A DNA stretch of 37,189 nucleotides, from contig RFVA01000021.1 of the NCBI GenBank assembly GCA_009922685.1, positions 1 through 37,189 of the forward strand, read 5' to 3'. A program made the translations under genes and the position numbers. The notes under the pieces are model-generated. The model made no database searches, had not been told where the DNA came from, and worked only from the letters and a program-made list of their open reading frames with translations. Source of the DNA: Gammaproteobacteria bacterium (GTDB lineage: Bacteria; Pseudomonadota; Gammaproteobacteria; Methylococcales; Methylococcaceae). How positions within the stretch are numbered: the stretch's first letter is position 1; each line of letters begins with the position of its first letter. This document shows, in pieces, positions 18,944-28,207 of this stretch.

Positions 18944-19720
18944 TTACTCGCCGACTTCAGCAACCGCCGGTTCAGCAGATGCCTCGATAGGGGCATCCAT
19001 TTCAACAAACTCATCTTCTGCTCCAGCGGCTGACAGGCTGTTGGCCTTGCCCTGCAAAATAGCCGTCGCAGCGCTCTGGACGTAGAGCTGCACGGCTCGA
19101 ATGGAGTCATCATTACCGGGGATAATGTAATCAATACCTGCCGGGCTGTTGTTGGTGTCGACCACGCCAACGACCGGAATACCCAGCTTATGGGCCTCAC
19201 TGATCGCGTTGTGTTCGTAGCCCACATCGAGCACAAAGAGAACTTCGGGAAGACGATCCATATCCCGGATCCCGCCCATACTATTCTCAAGCTTCTCAAG
19301 CTCGCGCATCATGCCAAGACCTTCCTTCTTGCTGAAACGCTGAAGACGACCATCGTCTCTCATCGCTTCCAGTTCCTTCATCCGAGCAACCGATTGCTTG
19401 ATGGTCTTGAAATTGGTCAGCATGCCGCCTAACCAGCGATGGTTGACATAAGGCATTCCGGAGCGAATCGCTTCTTCCTGCACCACCGCACGCGTGGTGC
19501 GCTTCGTGCCTACAAAAAGGATCTTGCCGCGGCGGGCAACGACCTGTTCGAGATAATCCATGGCATCTTTGAAAAGTGGCAGCGACTTTTCAAGATTGAT
19601 AATGTGGATGTTGCTGCGGGCACCGTAAATGTAAGGTGCCATCTTGGGATTCCAGTAACGCGTCTGGTGACCGAAATGCACACCGGCCTCCAACATCTGA
19701 CGCATCGTAACGTTCGACAT
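18944..19720 (-). CDS. rpsB: 30S ribosomal protein S2
   Basis: S2 is a late-binding 30S protein needed for bS1 attachment. The 258-residue product has the S2 signatures [24 protein letters not shown] near the start, [22 protein letters not shown], the [26 protein letters not shown] block and the [14 protein letters not shown] stretch. The C-terminus is an acidic, low-complexity tail ([22 protein letters not shown]). The start codon is preceded by AGGAGA. It is the first gene of a long minus-strand operon, and its 5' leader can form the structure associated with S2 autoregulation. Confidence 0.98.
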   Translation of the reverse strand: MSNVTMRQMLEAGVHFGHQTRYWNPKMAPYIYGARSNIHIINLEKSLPLFKDAMDYLEQVVARRGKILFVGTKRTTRAVVQEEAIRSGMPYVNHRWLGGMLTNFKTIKQSVARMKELEAMRDDGRLQRFSKKEGLGMMRELEKLENSMGGIRDMDRLPEVLFVLDVGYEHNAISEAHKLGIPVVGVVDTNNSPAGIDYIIPGNDDSIRAVQLYVQSAATAILQGKANSLSAAGAEDEFVEMDAPIEASAEPAVAEVGE

Positions 19721-19755
19721 TCCATTCTCCTAAACTAAAAACAGGGTTAAGCCTC

Positions 19756-19826
19756 CACATGTCCCGAACGACGACCCCCTGAGTCCTAGAACCAGGAGGG
19801 CACCCTGCCGAGCGTGACGACATGTG
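19756..19826 (-). ncRNA. S2-type rpsB mRNA leader
   Basis: Between the rpsB promoter and start codon the transcript contains CACATGTC and GACATGTG, exact reverse complements that close an approximately 70-base domain. The domain holds CAGGGTGCCCTCCTGG and GGGGGTCGTC segments that can pair further. A conserved rpsB leader bound by S2 is established in gammaproteobacteria. The position and closing helix fit it, but I have not matched a covariance model. Confidence 0.55.
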
Positions 19827-19852
19827 TGTGTAGTTGCTAAAAACAGCAGGCC

Positions 19853-19881
19853 TTTATACCATGTTTAGCTTGCCTCAACAA
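19853..19881 (-). promoter_or_regulatory. Sigma70-like promoter of rpsB operon
   Basis: On the minus strand TTGTTG, 17 bases, TATAAA. It lies about 130 bases upstream of rpsB and just before the predicted S2 leader, so transcription would begin a few bases before the leader structure. The -10 box is five of six to consensus; the -35 box is weaker. Confidence 0.55.
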
Positions 19882-19885
19882 TCCA

Positions 19886-19929
19886 TGCCGGTCAGCGCTC
19901 CAAAGCGCAGAGCCCTTCCGGCACTGACC
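19886..19929 (+). promoter_or_regulatory. Alternative pairings in the map 5' leader
   Basis: TGCCGG (19886-19891) can pair with CCGGCA (19918-19923), while the overlapping GGTCAG (19890-19895) can pair with CTGACC (19924-19929). The two helices share bases and exclude each other. A small CGCT/AGCG hairpin lies between them. They end 10 bases before the map start codon, which has no obvious ribosome binding site. A regulatory role is speculation. Confidence 0.3.
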
Positions 19930-19939
19930 GTGACGCCCG

Positions 19940-20719
19940 ATGACCATCCATATTAAATCAGCCGAAGAGATCGAGATCATGCGCGTCGCCGGCCGCCTCG
20001 CCGCCGAAGTGCTCGAAATGATCGAGCCCTACGTCATTCCCGGCATCACGACCGAGGAGCTTGATCAGATCTGTCACGATTACATGGTGAATGTGCAGCA
20101 GGTGATTCCGGCCCCACTGAATTACAAAGGCTTTCCAAAGTCCATCTGCACGTCCATTAATCACACCGTCTGTCACGGCATTCCCGGCCCTAAGAAGCTA
20201 AAAAGCGGTGATATCATCAATGTCGACATCACCGTCATTAAGGATGGGTACCACGGCGACACGAGCCAAATGTTTCTGGTCGGGGACGTTCCGATCCGCG
20301 CCAGCCGACTGACCAAAGTCTGCCAGGAAGCCCTTTACCTTGGAATTCGTGCCGTCAAGCCCGAAGCGACATTGGGGGACATTGGTCATGCCATTCAGCA
20401 GCACGCCGAACAGCATGGACTTTCGATCGTTCGAGAATTCTGTGGCCATGGCATCGGAAAGAAATTTCATGAGGATCCGCAAGTCCTCCACTATGGAAAG
20501 CCCGGAACCGGGGTCACCCTCAAGGAAGGCATGATCTTCACCATCGAACCGATGCTGAACCTCGGGAAACGTGACGTCAAAATCCTTGCGGATGGATGGA
20601 CTGCCGTCACCAAGGACCATAGCCTATCGGCGCAATGGGAACACACCATCTTAGTGACCCAAGACGGCTTTGAGGTCCTGACGCTCAGGCAACAGGAAGC
20701 GAACGATTTTGCGCGCTGA
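19940..20719 (+). CDS. map: Methionine aminopeptidase, type I
   Basis: The enzyme removes the initiator methionine from nascent proteins after deformylation. The 259-residue protein is colinear with E. coli MetAP. All five metal ligands are visible: Asp96 (NVDITVIKDGYHGD), Asp107, His170 (FCGHGIGKKFHEDPQ), Glu203 (TIEPMLN) and Glu234 (QWEHT). His79 in TVCHGIP is the substrate-binding histidine. It is transcribed divergently from rpsB, as in E. coli, and its 3' end overlaps glnD. No clear ribosome binding site precedes the ATG, but similarity begins at once with MTIHIKSAEEIEIMRVAG. Confidence 0.97.
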   Translation: MTIHIKSAEEIEIMRVAGRLAAEVLEMIEPYVIPGITTEELDQICHDYMVNVQQVIPAPLNYKGFPKSICTSINHTVCHGIPGPKKLKSGDIINVDITVIKDGYHGDTSQMFLVGDVPIRASRLTKVCQEALYLGIRAVKPEATLGDIGHAIQQHAEQHGLSIVREFCGHGIGKKFHEDPQVLHYGKPGTGVTLKEGMIFTIEPMLNLGKRDVKILADGWTAVTKDHSLSAQWEHTILVTQDGFEVLTLRQQEANDFAR

Positions 20720-23354
20720 AAACTTGAGGGCATGGGTCGCTCTCGGGCACTTTACCCCGGCAGACCTTCATCAAGTCTTCAGTGACTGCATCAAAACTCA
20801 CGACACCAGTCTTCTGGAGAGTTTCAAGGCGGGATCACCGGCGTCCGAACTGATCCATCGACGCTCCGACTTCACCGATGACATCCTCTCCATCGCCTGG
20901 GATCACTTCATCACTCATCAGACCCCTCTCGCCCTGATTGCCGTCGGCGGCTATGGCCGCCAGGAACTGCACCCCCATTCCGATATCGACATCCTGATCC
21001 TTAGAGGCCCCACCAGCGCCCAAACCAGCGTTGAAGAGAGCCAGCTGACAGACTTCCTCAAATTCCTCTGGGATATCGGCCTAAAACCCGCACAGAGCGT
21101 TCGCACCCTCGAGGAGTGCTTTGAGCAGGCCGAGGCCGATCAAACGGTGATGACCAATCTTCTTGATGCCCGTTGCGTTCTCGGGACAGAAACTTTATTG
21201 GAACAGCTGTGGGCCACACTCAGCCCGGAGGCTCTTTGGAGCTCTGCTGCCTTTTTCGAGGCCAAGAGTCAAGAGCAAGCTGCCCGCTACGCCAAATACC
21301 ACGATACGGCCTTCAACCTCGAGCCCAACATCAAGGAGAGCCCAGGCGGCCTTCGTGACATTCAGACCATTAACTGGATTATCAAGCGGCACTACAACAG
21401 CCCCTCCGTTGATCTTATTCAAAGGGGCTGGCTAACACCTGAAGAACACGAAGAGCTGATCACGGCGCGCGACTTTCTCTGGGAAGTCCGCTTCGGCCTC
21501 CACGCCCTCACCGGCCGCGCCGAGGATCGCCTTCTCTTTGAGCACCAGAAGGATCTGGCTCGGCAATTCGGGGTTGAAGACCAAAATGTCAACCGGGCCG
21601 TTGAACAGTTCATGCAGCTTTACTACCGAACGGTCATGGGACTTGAGCGACTGAACGAACTGCTGTTGCTGCTCTTTCAGGAAATCGCCCTCGACAACGA
21701 TCAACCGGCAAAACTTAAACCGATCAATAGCGCCTTCCAATCCGTTAATGGCTATATTGAAGCCCTTAACCCCAAGATCTTCCAGGAAGATCCTTTGGCT
21801 CTCCTCGAAATCTTTCTGCTGCTTCAAACCCAACCCCATCTCAAAGGTATCCGGGCATCCACCATCCGGCTCATTCGCCAAAATCTCTCGCTGATTGACG
21901 AGAGTTTCAGGCGTAACCCCAGGGCCTGCGAGACCTTCATGACCATCCTACGACAGCCGCGCGGCGTAACCCGACAGCTTCGGAGGATGAACCGCTATGG
22001 GGTCCTCGCTGCTTATATTCCGGCGTTCGCCCGAGTCGTCGGCCGTATGCAGTACGACCTGTTTCATGTCTACACCGTAGATGAACACACGCTGTTCGTG
22101 ATCAGGAACCTTCGCCGATTTACCACCGCCGAATCACGCAGCGAACTCCCCTTCGCCAGCGAGGTCTTCGAACGCATCGAGAAGCCGGAACTGCTCTATG
22201 TTGCAGCCCTCATGCACGACATCGGCAAAGGCAGCGGCGGTGATCACTCTAAGATCGGCGCCGACATCGCTGGAGACTTCCTTGAGCGGCATGGCGTTAG
22301 CGGCGAAGATCGTCAGCTGGTCATCTGGATGGTCGAAAACCATCTGCTGATGTCCCTAACGGCGCAGCGAAAGGACATCAGCGATCCCGAGGTTATCCAT
22401 ACCTTTGCCACCGTGGTTGGCAGCCAGCGGTCCCTCGATCATCTTTACTTGTTGACGGTAGCCGATATTAGGGCCACCAATCCTGGCCTTTGGAATACCT
22501 GGAAGGACGCTCTCCTGAGGGAGCTATACCAGCAAACCCGATGGACCTTCAGAAGAGGGCTCACCCGCCCCCCCGAGATCGCCGAAAGAATTCGCACTAT
22601 CAAGGAGGAAAGTCGGGCATTGCTGCACCAGCTGAACGTCCCGGCAGCCGTCATCGAGGCGATCTGGACTCGCGTCTTCAACGATGAATACTTCCTTCGC
22701 CACCAGCCCGATGAAATCGCTTGGCATACCATCGCGCTGAGCTCCCCTAGCGCCCTTGAACTGCCTCTGGTCATGCTGAGACCGGTCAGCCAGCGGGGGA
22801 GCGCAGAATTGTTCATCTACTCACGCCAACAAGACTTCATCTTCGCGCATACCACCGCCGTCCTTGACCAACTCAACCTCACGATCCTGGATGCCCGGAT
22901 CATTTCCAGTGCCGATGAGCACGTGGTCCACACATACCATGTTCTCGAGCAGTTAGGAGAAGCTATTCGGGATCCCATGCGCCAGCTTCAGATTTGCGGC
23001 AAGCTCAGGGAGTCCCTGGCAGGACATCTTCCAACGCCCTTTAAGGTTCAGCGACGAGAATCAAGACAAGTCAAACATTTTACCGTTCCAACCCAGGTCT
23101 ATTTCCATGAGGATCCACAGCAACGCTCAACCGTGATGGAACTGATCGCAACCGATCGCCCGGGGCTACTCTCAAAAGTCGGCAGAGCATTTTCCCTTTC
23201 CGGCGTTCGTCTAGACAACGCCCGAATCTCCACCATCGGCAGCCGTGCTGAAGATATCTTCTACCTGACCGGCCATGATCACCTGCCACTTAAAGATCCT
23301 GCCCAACTGGAGACCCTCAGGGAAACGATCCTGAGCCTGGTAGGACGCAACTAG
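20709..23354 (+). CDS. glnD: Bifunctional uridylyltransferase/uridylyl-removing enzyme GlnD
   Basis: GlnD senses glutamine and adds or removes UMP on PII proteins, setting nitrogen control. The 881-residue protein has four parts. The nucleotidyltransferase domain has GGYGRQELHPHSDID (residues 80-94). The helical GlnD domain follows, with NIKESPGGLRDIQTINWI. The HD hydrolase domain has ALMHDIGKGSGGDHSKIG (His503, Asp504). Two C-terminal ACT domains end the protein, the last beginning MELIATDRPGLLSKVGRAF. The frame begins at a TTG that overlaps the last 11 bases of map. AGGA stands about 11 bases upstream of it. Another TTG or GTG slightly downstream cannot be excluded. Confidence 0.95.
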   Translation: MRAENLRAWVALGHFTPADLHQVFSDCIKTHDTSLLESFKAGSPASELIHRRSDFTDDILSIAWDHFITHQTPLALIAVGGYGRQELHPHSDIDILILRGPTSAQTSVEESQLTDFLKFLWDIGLKPAQSVRTLEECFEQAEADQTVMTNLLDARCVLGTETLLEQLWATLSPEALWSSAAFFEAKSQEQAARYAKYHDTAFNLEPNIKESPGGLRDIQTINWIIKRHYNSPSVDLIQRGWLTPEEHEELITARDFLWEVRFGLHALTGRAEDRLLFEHQKDLARQFGVEDQNVNRAVEQFMQLYYRTVMGLERLNELLLLLFQEIALDNDQPAKLKPINSAFQSVNGYIEALNPKIFQEDPLALLEIFLLLQTQPHLKGIRASTIRLIRQNLSLIDESFRRNPRACETFMTILRQPRGVTRQLRRMNRYGVLAAYIPAFARVVGRMQYDLFHVYTVDEHTLFVIRNLRRFTTAESRSELPFASEVFERIEKPELLYVAALMHDIGKGSGGDHSKIGADIAGDFLERHGVSGEDRQLVIWMVENHLLMSLTAQRKDISDPEVIHTFATVVGSQRSLDHLYLLTVADIRATNPGLWNTWKDALLRELYQQTRWTFRRGLTRPPEIAERIRTIKEESRALLHQLNVPAAVIEAIWTRVFNDEYFLRHQPDEIAWHTIALSSPSALELPLVMLRPVSQRGSAELFIYSRQQDFIFAHTTAVLDQLNLTILDARIISSADEHVVHTYHVLEQLGEAIRDPMRQLQICGKLRESLAGHLPTPFKVQRRESRQVKHFTVPTQVYFHEDPQQRSTVMELIATDRPGLLSKVGRAFSLSGVRLDNARISTIGSRAEDIFYLTGHDHLPLKDPAQLETLRETILSLVGRN

Positions 23355-23376
23355 CGCCCCTCCGGGGTCTTTGCGT
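23345..23376 (+). terminator. Imperfect stem-loop after glnD
   Basis: ACGCAA pairs with TTGCGT, with an inner CCCC/GGGG stem and TCC loop. It overlaps the glnD stop codon. Only TCTTT follows the inner stem, so termination would be weak. It also runs into the candidate glyA -35 box. Confidence 0.35.
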
Positions 23377-23403
23377 GTCAAAATGAGTCGATTCTGATAT
23401 AAG
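23375..23403 (+). promoter_or_regulatory. Candidate glyA promoter
   Basis: GTGTCA, 17 bases, TATAAG, located 50 bases upstream of the glyA ATG. The -35 box matches four and the -10 box five positions of the sigma70 consensus. It would give glyA and perhaps the downstream nrdR-rib genes a start separate from map-glnD. Confidence 0.45.
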
Positions 23404-23452
23404 TTTTGCATCAACGTCATAGCGCCCACCCACCGCCCCAAAGGTATGTCTT

Positions 23453-24712
23453 ATGTTCAGTAAAGGTATGGAAATCGCCGGCTTCGACGACGAACTGTGG
23501 TCCGCGATTCGGGCCGAGGGCGTCCGCCAAGAAGACCACATCGAGCTTATTGCCTCCGAAAACTACGCCAGCCCGAGAGTCCTCGAAGCTCAGGGCAGCG
23601 TTCTCACCAACAAGTACGCTGAAGGCTATCCAGGCAAGCGTTACTACGGCGGCTGTGAACACGTTGATGTGGTTGAATCACTGGCGATTGATCGAGCCAA
23701 ATCATTGTTTGGTGCGGCGTTCGCCAACGTCCAACCCCACTCAGGCTCTCAGGCTAATGCCGCCGTGTTCATGGCGCTTCTCAATCCCGGGGATACCATC
23801 CTCGGGATGAGCCTGGCGCATGGGGGTCATTTAACCCATGGCGCCAAAGTCAATTTCTCCGGCAAGCTCTATCAGGCCTACCAATACGGGATCGATACCG
23901 CAACGGGCCTCATCGACTATGAAGAAGTTCGGCGCCTAGCCGAAGAGCATCGCCCCAAAATGATCATAGCGGGCTTCTCGGCTTATAGCCGTGTCGTCAA
24001 TTGGCAACGATTCAGGGACATTGCCGATGCAATCGATGCGTATCTGGTCGTTGACATGGCCCATGTGGCAGGTCTCGTTGCCGCCGGGGTTTATCCAAGT
24101 CCCGTAGCGATTGCCGATGTCACCACGACAACAACCCACAAGACGCTCCGCGGACCCCGGGGCGGGTTAATTCTCGCGAAGGAAAACGAGGAGATCGAAA
24201 AAAAGATCAATTCTCTGGTTTTTCCTGGCATTCAAGGCGGCCCTTTGATGCATGTCATTGCCGCCAAGGCCGTGGCATTCAAAGAAGCCATGCAACCGGA
24301 ATTCACCGCCTATCAACATCAGGTGCTGAATAACGCCCGGGCCATGGCGGATCACTTTGTCTCCCGAGGCCTTAGCATTGTCTCCGGCGGAACGGATAAT
24401 CACTTGATGCTGGTGGACCTGATCGCCCGCGGCATTACCGGAAAAGCCACCGATGCTGCACTCGGAAAAGCCCACATCACCGTCAATAAAAATGCGGTGC
24501 CGAACGACCCACAATCACCTTTCGTCACCAGCGGCATCCGAATCGGCACACCGGCGGTGACTACCCGTGGATTTAATGCGGGGGACTGCTTGACCCTAGC
24601 CGACTGGATCTGCGACATCATTGATGATCTTGATAACGAGAAAGTGATCGAACGGGTGCGCGATGACGTCACCGATATCTGCCGAAAATATCCGGTTTAT
24701 CCCGATGTTTAA
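23453..24712 (+). CDS. glyA: Serine hydroxymethyltransferase
   Basis: GlyA interconverts serine and glycine with tetrahydrofolate and is the main source of one-carbon units. The 419-residue PLP enzyme has [21 protein letters not shown] near the N-terminus, [18 protein letters not shown], the [15 protein letters not shown] segment, the [14 protein letters not shown] strand and the PLP lysine at 230 in [21 protein letters not shown] precedes the ATG. It is followed by nrdR after 18 bases. The glyA-nrdR-ribD order is frequent in proteobacteria. Confidence 0.98.
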   Translation: MFSKGMEIAGFDDELWSAIRAEGVRQEDHIELIASENYASPRVLEAQGSVLTNKYAEGYPGKRYYGGCEHVDVVESLAIDRAKSLFGAAFANVQPHSGSQANAAVFMALLNPGDTILGMSLAHGGHLTHGAKVNFSGKLYQAYQYGIDTATGLIDYEEVRRLAEEHRPKMIIAGFSAYSRVVNWQRFRDIADAIDAYLVVDMAHVAGLVAAGVYPSPVAIADVTTTTTHKTLRGPRGGLILAKENEEIEKKINSLVFPGIQGGPLMHVIAAKAVAFKEAMQPEFTAYQHQVLNNARAMADHFVSRGLSIVSGGTDNHLMLVDLIARGITGKATDAALGKAHITVNKNAVPNDPQSPFVTSGIRIGTPAVTTRGFNAGDCLTLADWICDIIDDLDNEKVIERVRDDVTDICRKYPVYPDV

Positions 24713-24730
24713 TCGAGGCATGCCTCCCTT

Positions 24731-25228
24731 ATGAGATGCCCCTTCTGCGGCGCTATCGATACACGGGTCATCGATTCGAGACTGTCTCAAGAAGGAGACC
24801 AGGTCAGACGGCGTCGTGAATGTACCGAATGTCGGGAACGATTCACCACTTTTGAGACCGCGGAACTAACGATGCCTCGCGTCATCAAGACGAACGGCAA
24901 TCGGGAACCGTTTCGGGAAGAAAAACTGCGTGCAGGGATCCTTAGAGCCCTTGAAAAGAGGCCTGTTGGCAGCGATCAAATTGAGGCAGCCATCAATCGG
25001 ATCAAAAAAAAGCTGCTATCCACTGGGGAGCGCGAAATTACGACCCAATTGATCGGAGAAAACGTGATGCGAGAACTCGCGAAACTTGATCAGGTCGCCT
25101 ACATTCGCTTTGCCTCGGTCTATCGAAGCTTTCAAGACGTCAATGAGTTCCGAGAAGTCATTGAAGACCTCGAACTTCAGCCAAAGACGGGGCCATCGGC
25201 CGATCATGACCTTTCAGCCAAAGACTGA
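24731..25228 (+). CDS. nrdR: Transcriptional repressor NrdR
   Basis: NrdR represses ribonucleotide reductase genes when its ATP-cone domain binds ATP or dATP. The 165-residue protein has the N-terminal zinc ribbon with cysteines 3, 6, 31 and 34 (MRCPFCG and [12 protein letters not shown]), then the ATP-cone from about residue 49 ([21 protein letters not shown]) to [10 protein letters not shown]. It lies between glyA and ribD, with gaps of 18 and 42 bases. No NrdR box pair was found in this window; the nrd targets are elsewhere. Confidence 0.97.
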   Translation: MRCPFCGAIDTRVIDSRLSQEGDQVRRRRECTECRERFTTFETAELTMPRVIKTNGNREPFREEKLRAGILRALEKRPVGSDQIEAAINRIKKKLLSTGEREITTQLIGENVMRELAKLDQVAYIRFASVYRSFQDVNEFREVIEDLELQPKTGPSADHDLSAKD

Positions 25229-25270
25229 CCTGCTTGAATCAACCTGAGATCCTGACATTTATTCGCACGG

Positions 25271-26398
25271 ATGAGTGTGATCGAACCCTTTAATCCTTTA
25301 GAGGCCCGGTTTATGGCCCGAGCCATCGAACTGGCTCAGCGCGGCCTCTACAGTACCGACCCGAACCCTCGCGTCGGCTGTGTCATCGTGCAGGAGGGCG
25401 TGATCGTCGGCGAAGGCTGGCATCAGCGCGCCGGTGAGGCGCATGCCGAAGTCATGGCCCTCAAAGACGCCGGCACCAGAAGCCAAGGGGCTACTGCCTA
25501 TGTGAGCCTTGAGCCTTGTAGCCACCACGGTAAAACACCCCCTTGCAGCCGGGCATTGATCGAGTCAGGTATCCGCCGAGTGGTGGCTGCCATGGAGGAT
25601 CCCAATCCGAAAGTGGCAGGCTCAGGCCTTCTTGAGTTGCGCGCCTCAGGCATCGAGACCTCCTGTGGCCTTCTGAAAGCGTCGGCAGAAGCCCTTAATC
25701 CAGGGTTTTGTCAACGTATGCGCCATCAGCGCCCGTTGATTCGGAGCAAATTGGCCATGAGCCTTGATGGGCGCACCGCCATGGCTTCGGGGGAAAGCCG
25801 TTGGATCACTGGCGAGGCCGCGCGCCTCGATGTGCATCGACTCAGAGCCAGATCCTCGGCAATTATCACCGGCATTGGTACCGTCCTTGCCGATGATCCC
25901 GAATTAACGGCAAGACTGCCTGATCAGCAGGCGGTTATCGAGCAACCTGCTCGCATCATCCTCGACTCAAAGGGCCGCTGCCCCTCATCTCTTAAAATGG
26001 GTCAAGGGCCGGGACGAAAGGTGGTCTTAACCACAATCAATACCCTTAAGAATGAGACCCCAGAAGGATTTGAAATCGTTCGTTTACCGACCGATCAAGG
26101 AGGACGACTCCGGCTTGAAGCCGTGATGGAATGGCTGCAGCTTCAGGAATTCAATGAGGTCTTGTTTGAAGCGGGCGCCACCCTCAATGGTAACCTTCTC
26201 AGAGGCGGCTGGGTCGATGAATGGCGTATCTACATGGCACCCATCATTCTCGGCGATCAAGGACGCGGCCTCTTTCATCTTCCTCATCTTCAGCGCATGG
26301 AGGATCGTTTCACTCTCTCATTAATCGATTACCGTCAAATTGGTCAGGACTTACGTCTCACCCTTAAAGCCGGAAATCGTTTCACGCCATCCTCTTAA
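25271..26398 (+). CDS. ribD: Bifunctional riboflavin deaminase/reductase RibD
   Basis: RibD carries out the second and third steps of riboflavin synthesis: deamination of the pyrimidine and NADPH-dependent reduction of the ribosyl side chain. The 375-residue protein has an N-terminal cytidine-deaminase-like domain with the zinc site HAE (residues 58-60) and EPCSHHGKTPPC (Cys83, Cys92). A DHFR-like reductase domain starts near RSKLAMSLDGRTAMASGESRWITG and runs to the end (FEAGATLNGNLLRGGWVDEW). It follows nrdR and is followed by ribE after 31 bases, so the cluster is ribD-ribE-ribBX-x-ribH. Confidence 0.97.
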   Translation: MSVIEPFNPLEARFMARAIELAQRGLYSTDPNPRVGCVIVQEGVIVGEGWHQRAGEAHAEVMALKDAGTRSQGATAYVSLEPCSHHGKTPPCSRALIESGIRRVVAAMEDPNPKVAGSGLLELRASGIETSCGLLKASAEALNPGFCQRMRHQRPLIRSKLAMSLDGRTAMASGESRWITGEAARLDVHRLRARSSAIITGIGTVLADDPELTARLPDQQAVIEQPARIILDSKGRCPSSLKMGQGPGRKVVLTTINTLKNETPEGFEIVRLPTDQGGRLRLEAVMEWLQLQEFNEVLFEAGATLNGNLLRGGWVDEWRIYMAPIILGDQGRGLFHLPHLQRMEDRFTLSLIDYRQIGQDLRLTLKAGNRFTPSS

Positions 26399-26429
26399 TT
26401 TCATCAAGACCTCCATCCTTTAGATCAAT

Positions 26430-27089
26430 ATGTTTACTGGCATTATTCAAGCCATCGGCACACTTAGACAGATCGAGGCCCGGGGAGGCGACTCCCGCAT
26501 TACGATCGATACTGGCACATTGCCCCTAGGAGAAGCCAAGCTTGGCGACAGCATCGCCGTCAACGGCGTCTGTCTGACCGCCGTGGCGCTTGATGGACCG
26601 CGGTTTTCTGCTGATCTATCACGAGAAACCCTCTCGAGGACGACGCTAGGTCGAGCCGCGATCGGTGATCCAGTTAATCTCGAACTGGCCCTTCTTCCAA
26701 CCACCCGACTCGGCGGTCACCTGGTCAGCGGCCACGTCGACGGCCTTGGCATCGTCACCGAACGACGCGACGATGGCCGATCGTGGCGATTCACCATCGA
26801 AGCCCCACCCTCACTGGCCCGTTATATTGCGGAAAAAGGCTCGATGACGGTTAACGGCATCAGCTTGACAGTCAATACCGTGCATGGCTCCTCCTTTGAC
26901 GTCAACATCGTGCCGCATACCCTCAAGGCCACGACCCTCGGCAGCACGCATCTAGGTGACAAGGTCAACCTCGAAGTTGATCTCATCGCGCGTTACCTTG
27001 AACGACTTTTACTGGGAGATAGAGCCTCAGAAACGGGTTCTGGTGTTACCATGCAGCTCCTTAATGACTCCGGGTTTGCCCCGAAATGA
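26430..27089 (+). CDS. ribE: Riboflavin synthase, alpha subunit
   Basis: This enzyme dismutates two molecules of 6,7-dimethyl-8-ribityllumazine into riboflavin and the pyrimidine intermediate. In E. coli naming it is ribC. The 219-residue protein has the diagnostic N-terminus MFTGIIQAIG and two tandem lumazine-binding repeats: GDSIAVNGVCLTAV with FSADLSRETLSRT, and GSMTVNGISLTVN with NIVPHTLKATTL. The linker LGGHLVSGHVDGLG is also typical. The stop codon overlaps the ribBX start in ATGA. Confidence 0.97.
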   Translation: MFTGIIQAIGTLRQIEARGGDSRITIDTGTLPLGEAKLGDSIAVNGVCLTAVALDGPRFSADLSRETLSRTTLGRAAIGDPVNLELALLPTTRLGGHLVSGHVDGLGIVTERRDDGRSWRFTIEAPPSLARYIAEKGSMTVNGISLTVNTVHGSSFDVNIVPHTLKATTLGSTHLGDKVNLEVDLIARYLERLLLGDRASETGSGVTMQLLNDSGFAPK

Positions 27090-28207
27090 ACAGTACGGCT
27101 GAACTGATCGAAGATATTCTGCAAGGCAGAATGGTCGTGCTTCTCGATGACGAAGATCGCGAAAACGAGGGCGATCTGGTCATGGCGGCCCAGCACACCC
27201 GTCCTGAAGACATCAACTTCATGGCCCGCTACGGGCGAGGTCTGATTTGCCTCACCCTCACCAGAGAACGCTGCCAACAACTGCGTCTTCCCCTGATGGT
27301 GAATGAGAACCGAACACCTCACTCAACCAACTTTACTGTATCGATTGAAGCCGCTAGCGGTGTCACAACGGGGATTTCGGCATCCGATCGCGCCATCACC
27401 ATTCAGCGCGCCGTGGCCCAAGATGCAACACCCGACGATCTAGTGCAGCCAGGCCATGTGTTTCCCTTAATGGCGCAGCCTGGTGGCGTCCTCAATCGTG
27501 CAGGACACACCGAGGCCGGCTGCGATCTTGCTCGTCTCGCGGGCCTTGAACCCGCTGCCGTGATTGTTGAAATTCTGAATGAGGACGGCAGCATGGCAAG
27601 GCGCCCTGACCTTGAGGCCTTTGCTGTAGAGCACGGCCTTAAAATCGGAACGATTACCGACCTCATTGAATACCGAATTCAAAACGAAAAAACCGTCGAA
27701 CGCATTTGTGAATGTGACTTTCCTACCGACTATGGAAAATTCAGGATGCTGGCTTATCAGGACCAGGTCGACCAGAAAGTTCATCTCGCTTTGGTCATGG
27801 GACAGGTTTCAGGGGCTGACCCCGTCCTCGTCCGGGTCCATGGCCGCAATCTTCTTGGAGACCTTCTCAGTGGGAAACGAGAGGGGGTTGGCGTCCCCCT
27901 TCGTCAAGCGATGCGCCGAATTGCCGAAGAAGGTAAAGGCGCGCTGGTTGTCATTCGCCGCGAAGAGGATGATAAATTCCTGGTCGAACGTATTCACCAA
28001 TACCAAATGGCCGATCACGGCGTAGAATTAACCCCGCTCTCCTCGCCGCACGACGATTGGCGAACCACCGGAACCGGCGCACAGATTCTGGCCGATCTTG
28101 GCATTCATAAGCTGAGGGTCCTTGGAAGCTCACCCAAAAAGTATCTGGGTCTCTCTGGATATGGGCTTGAGGTTGTTGAATTTGTGACTCTCGACGGTGA
28201 GCGTTGA
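27086..28207 (+). CDS. ribBX: DHBP synthase with degenerate cyclohydrolase II domain (RibBX type)
   Basis: The N-terminal half (about residues 1-200) is 3,4-dihydroxy-2-butanone 4-phosphate synthase, which makes the four-carbon unit of riboflavin from ribulose 5-phosphate. It has DDEDRENEGD (residues 21-30), HSTNFTVSIEA, TTGISASDRA and HVFPLMAQPGGVLNRAGHTEA. The C-terminal half is RibA-like in outline, but the zinc and catalytic region is lost: VRVHGRNLLGDLLSG stands where active enzymes have HSEC, TGD, GS and CDC. The second half is therefore unlikely to be a GTP cyclohydrolase II. This is the RibBX form known from many Proteobacteria; a separate ribA is expected elsewhere. Its start overlaps the ribE stop, and its stop overlaps the next small gene. 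Confidence 0.93.
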   Translation: MNSTAELIEDILQGRMVVLLDDEDRENEGDLVMAAQHTRPEDINFMARYGRGLICLTLTRERCQQLRLPLMVNENRTPHSTNFTVSIEAASGVTTGISASDRAITIQRAVAQDATPDDLVQPGHVFPLMAQPGGVLNRAGHTEAGCDLARLAGLEPAAVIVEILNEDGSMARRPDLEAFAVEHGLKIGTITDLIEYRIQNEKTVERICECDFPTDYGKFRMLAYQDQVDQKVHLALVMGQVSGADPVLVRVHGRNLLGDLLSGKREGVGVPLRQAMRRIAEEGKGALVVIRREEDDKFLVERIHQYQMADHGVELTPLSSPHDDWRTTGTGAQILADLGIHKLRVLGSSPKKYLGLSGYGLEVVEFVTLDGER

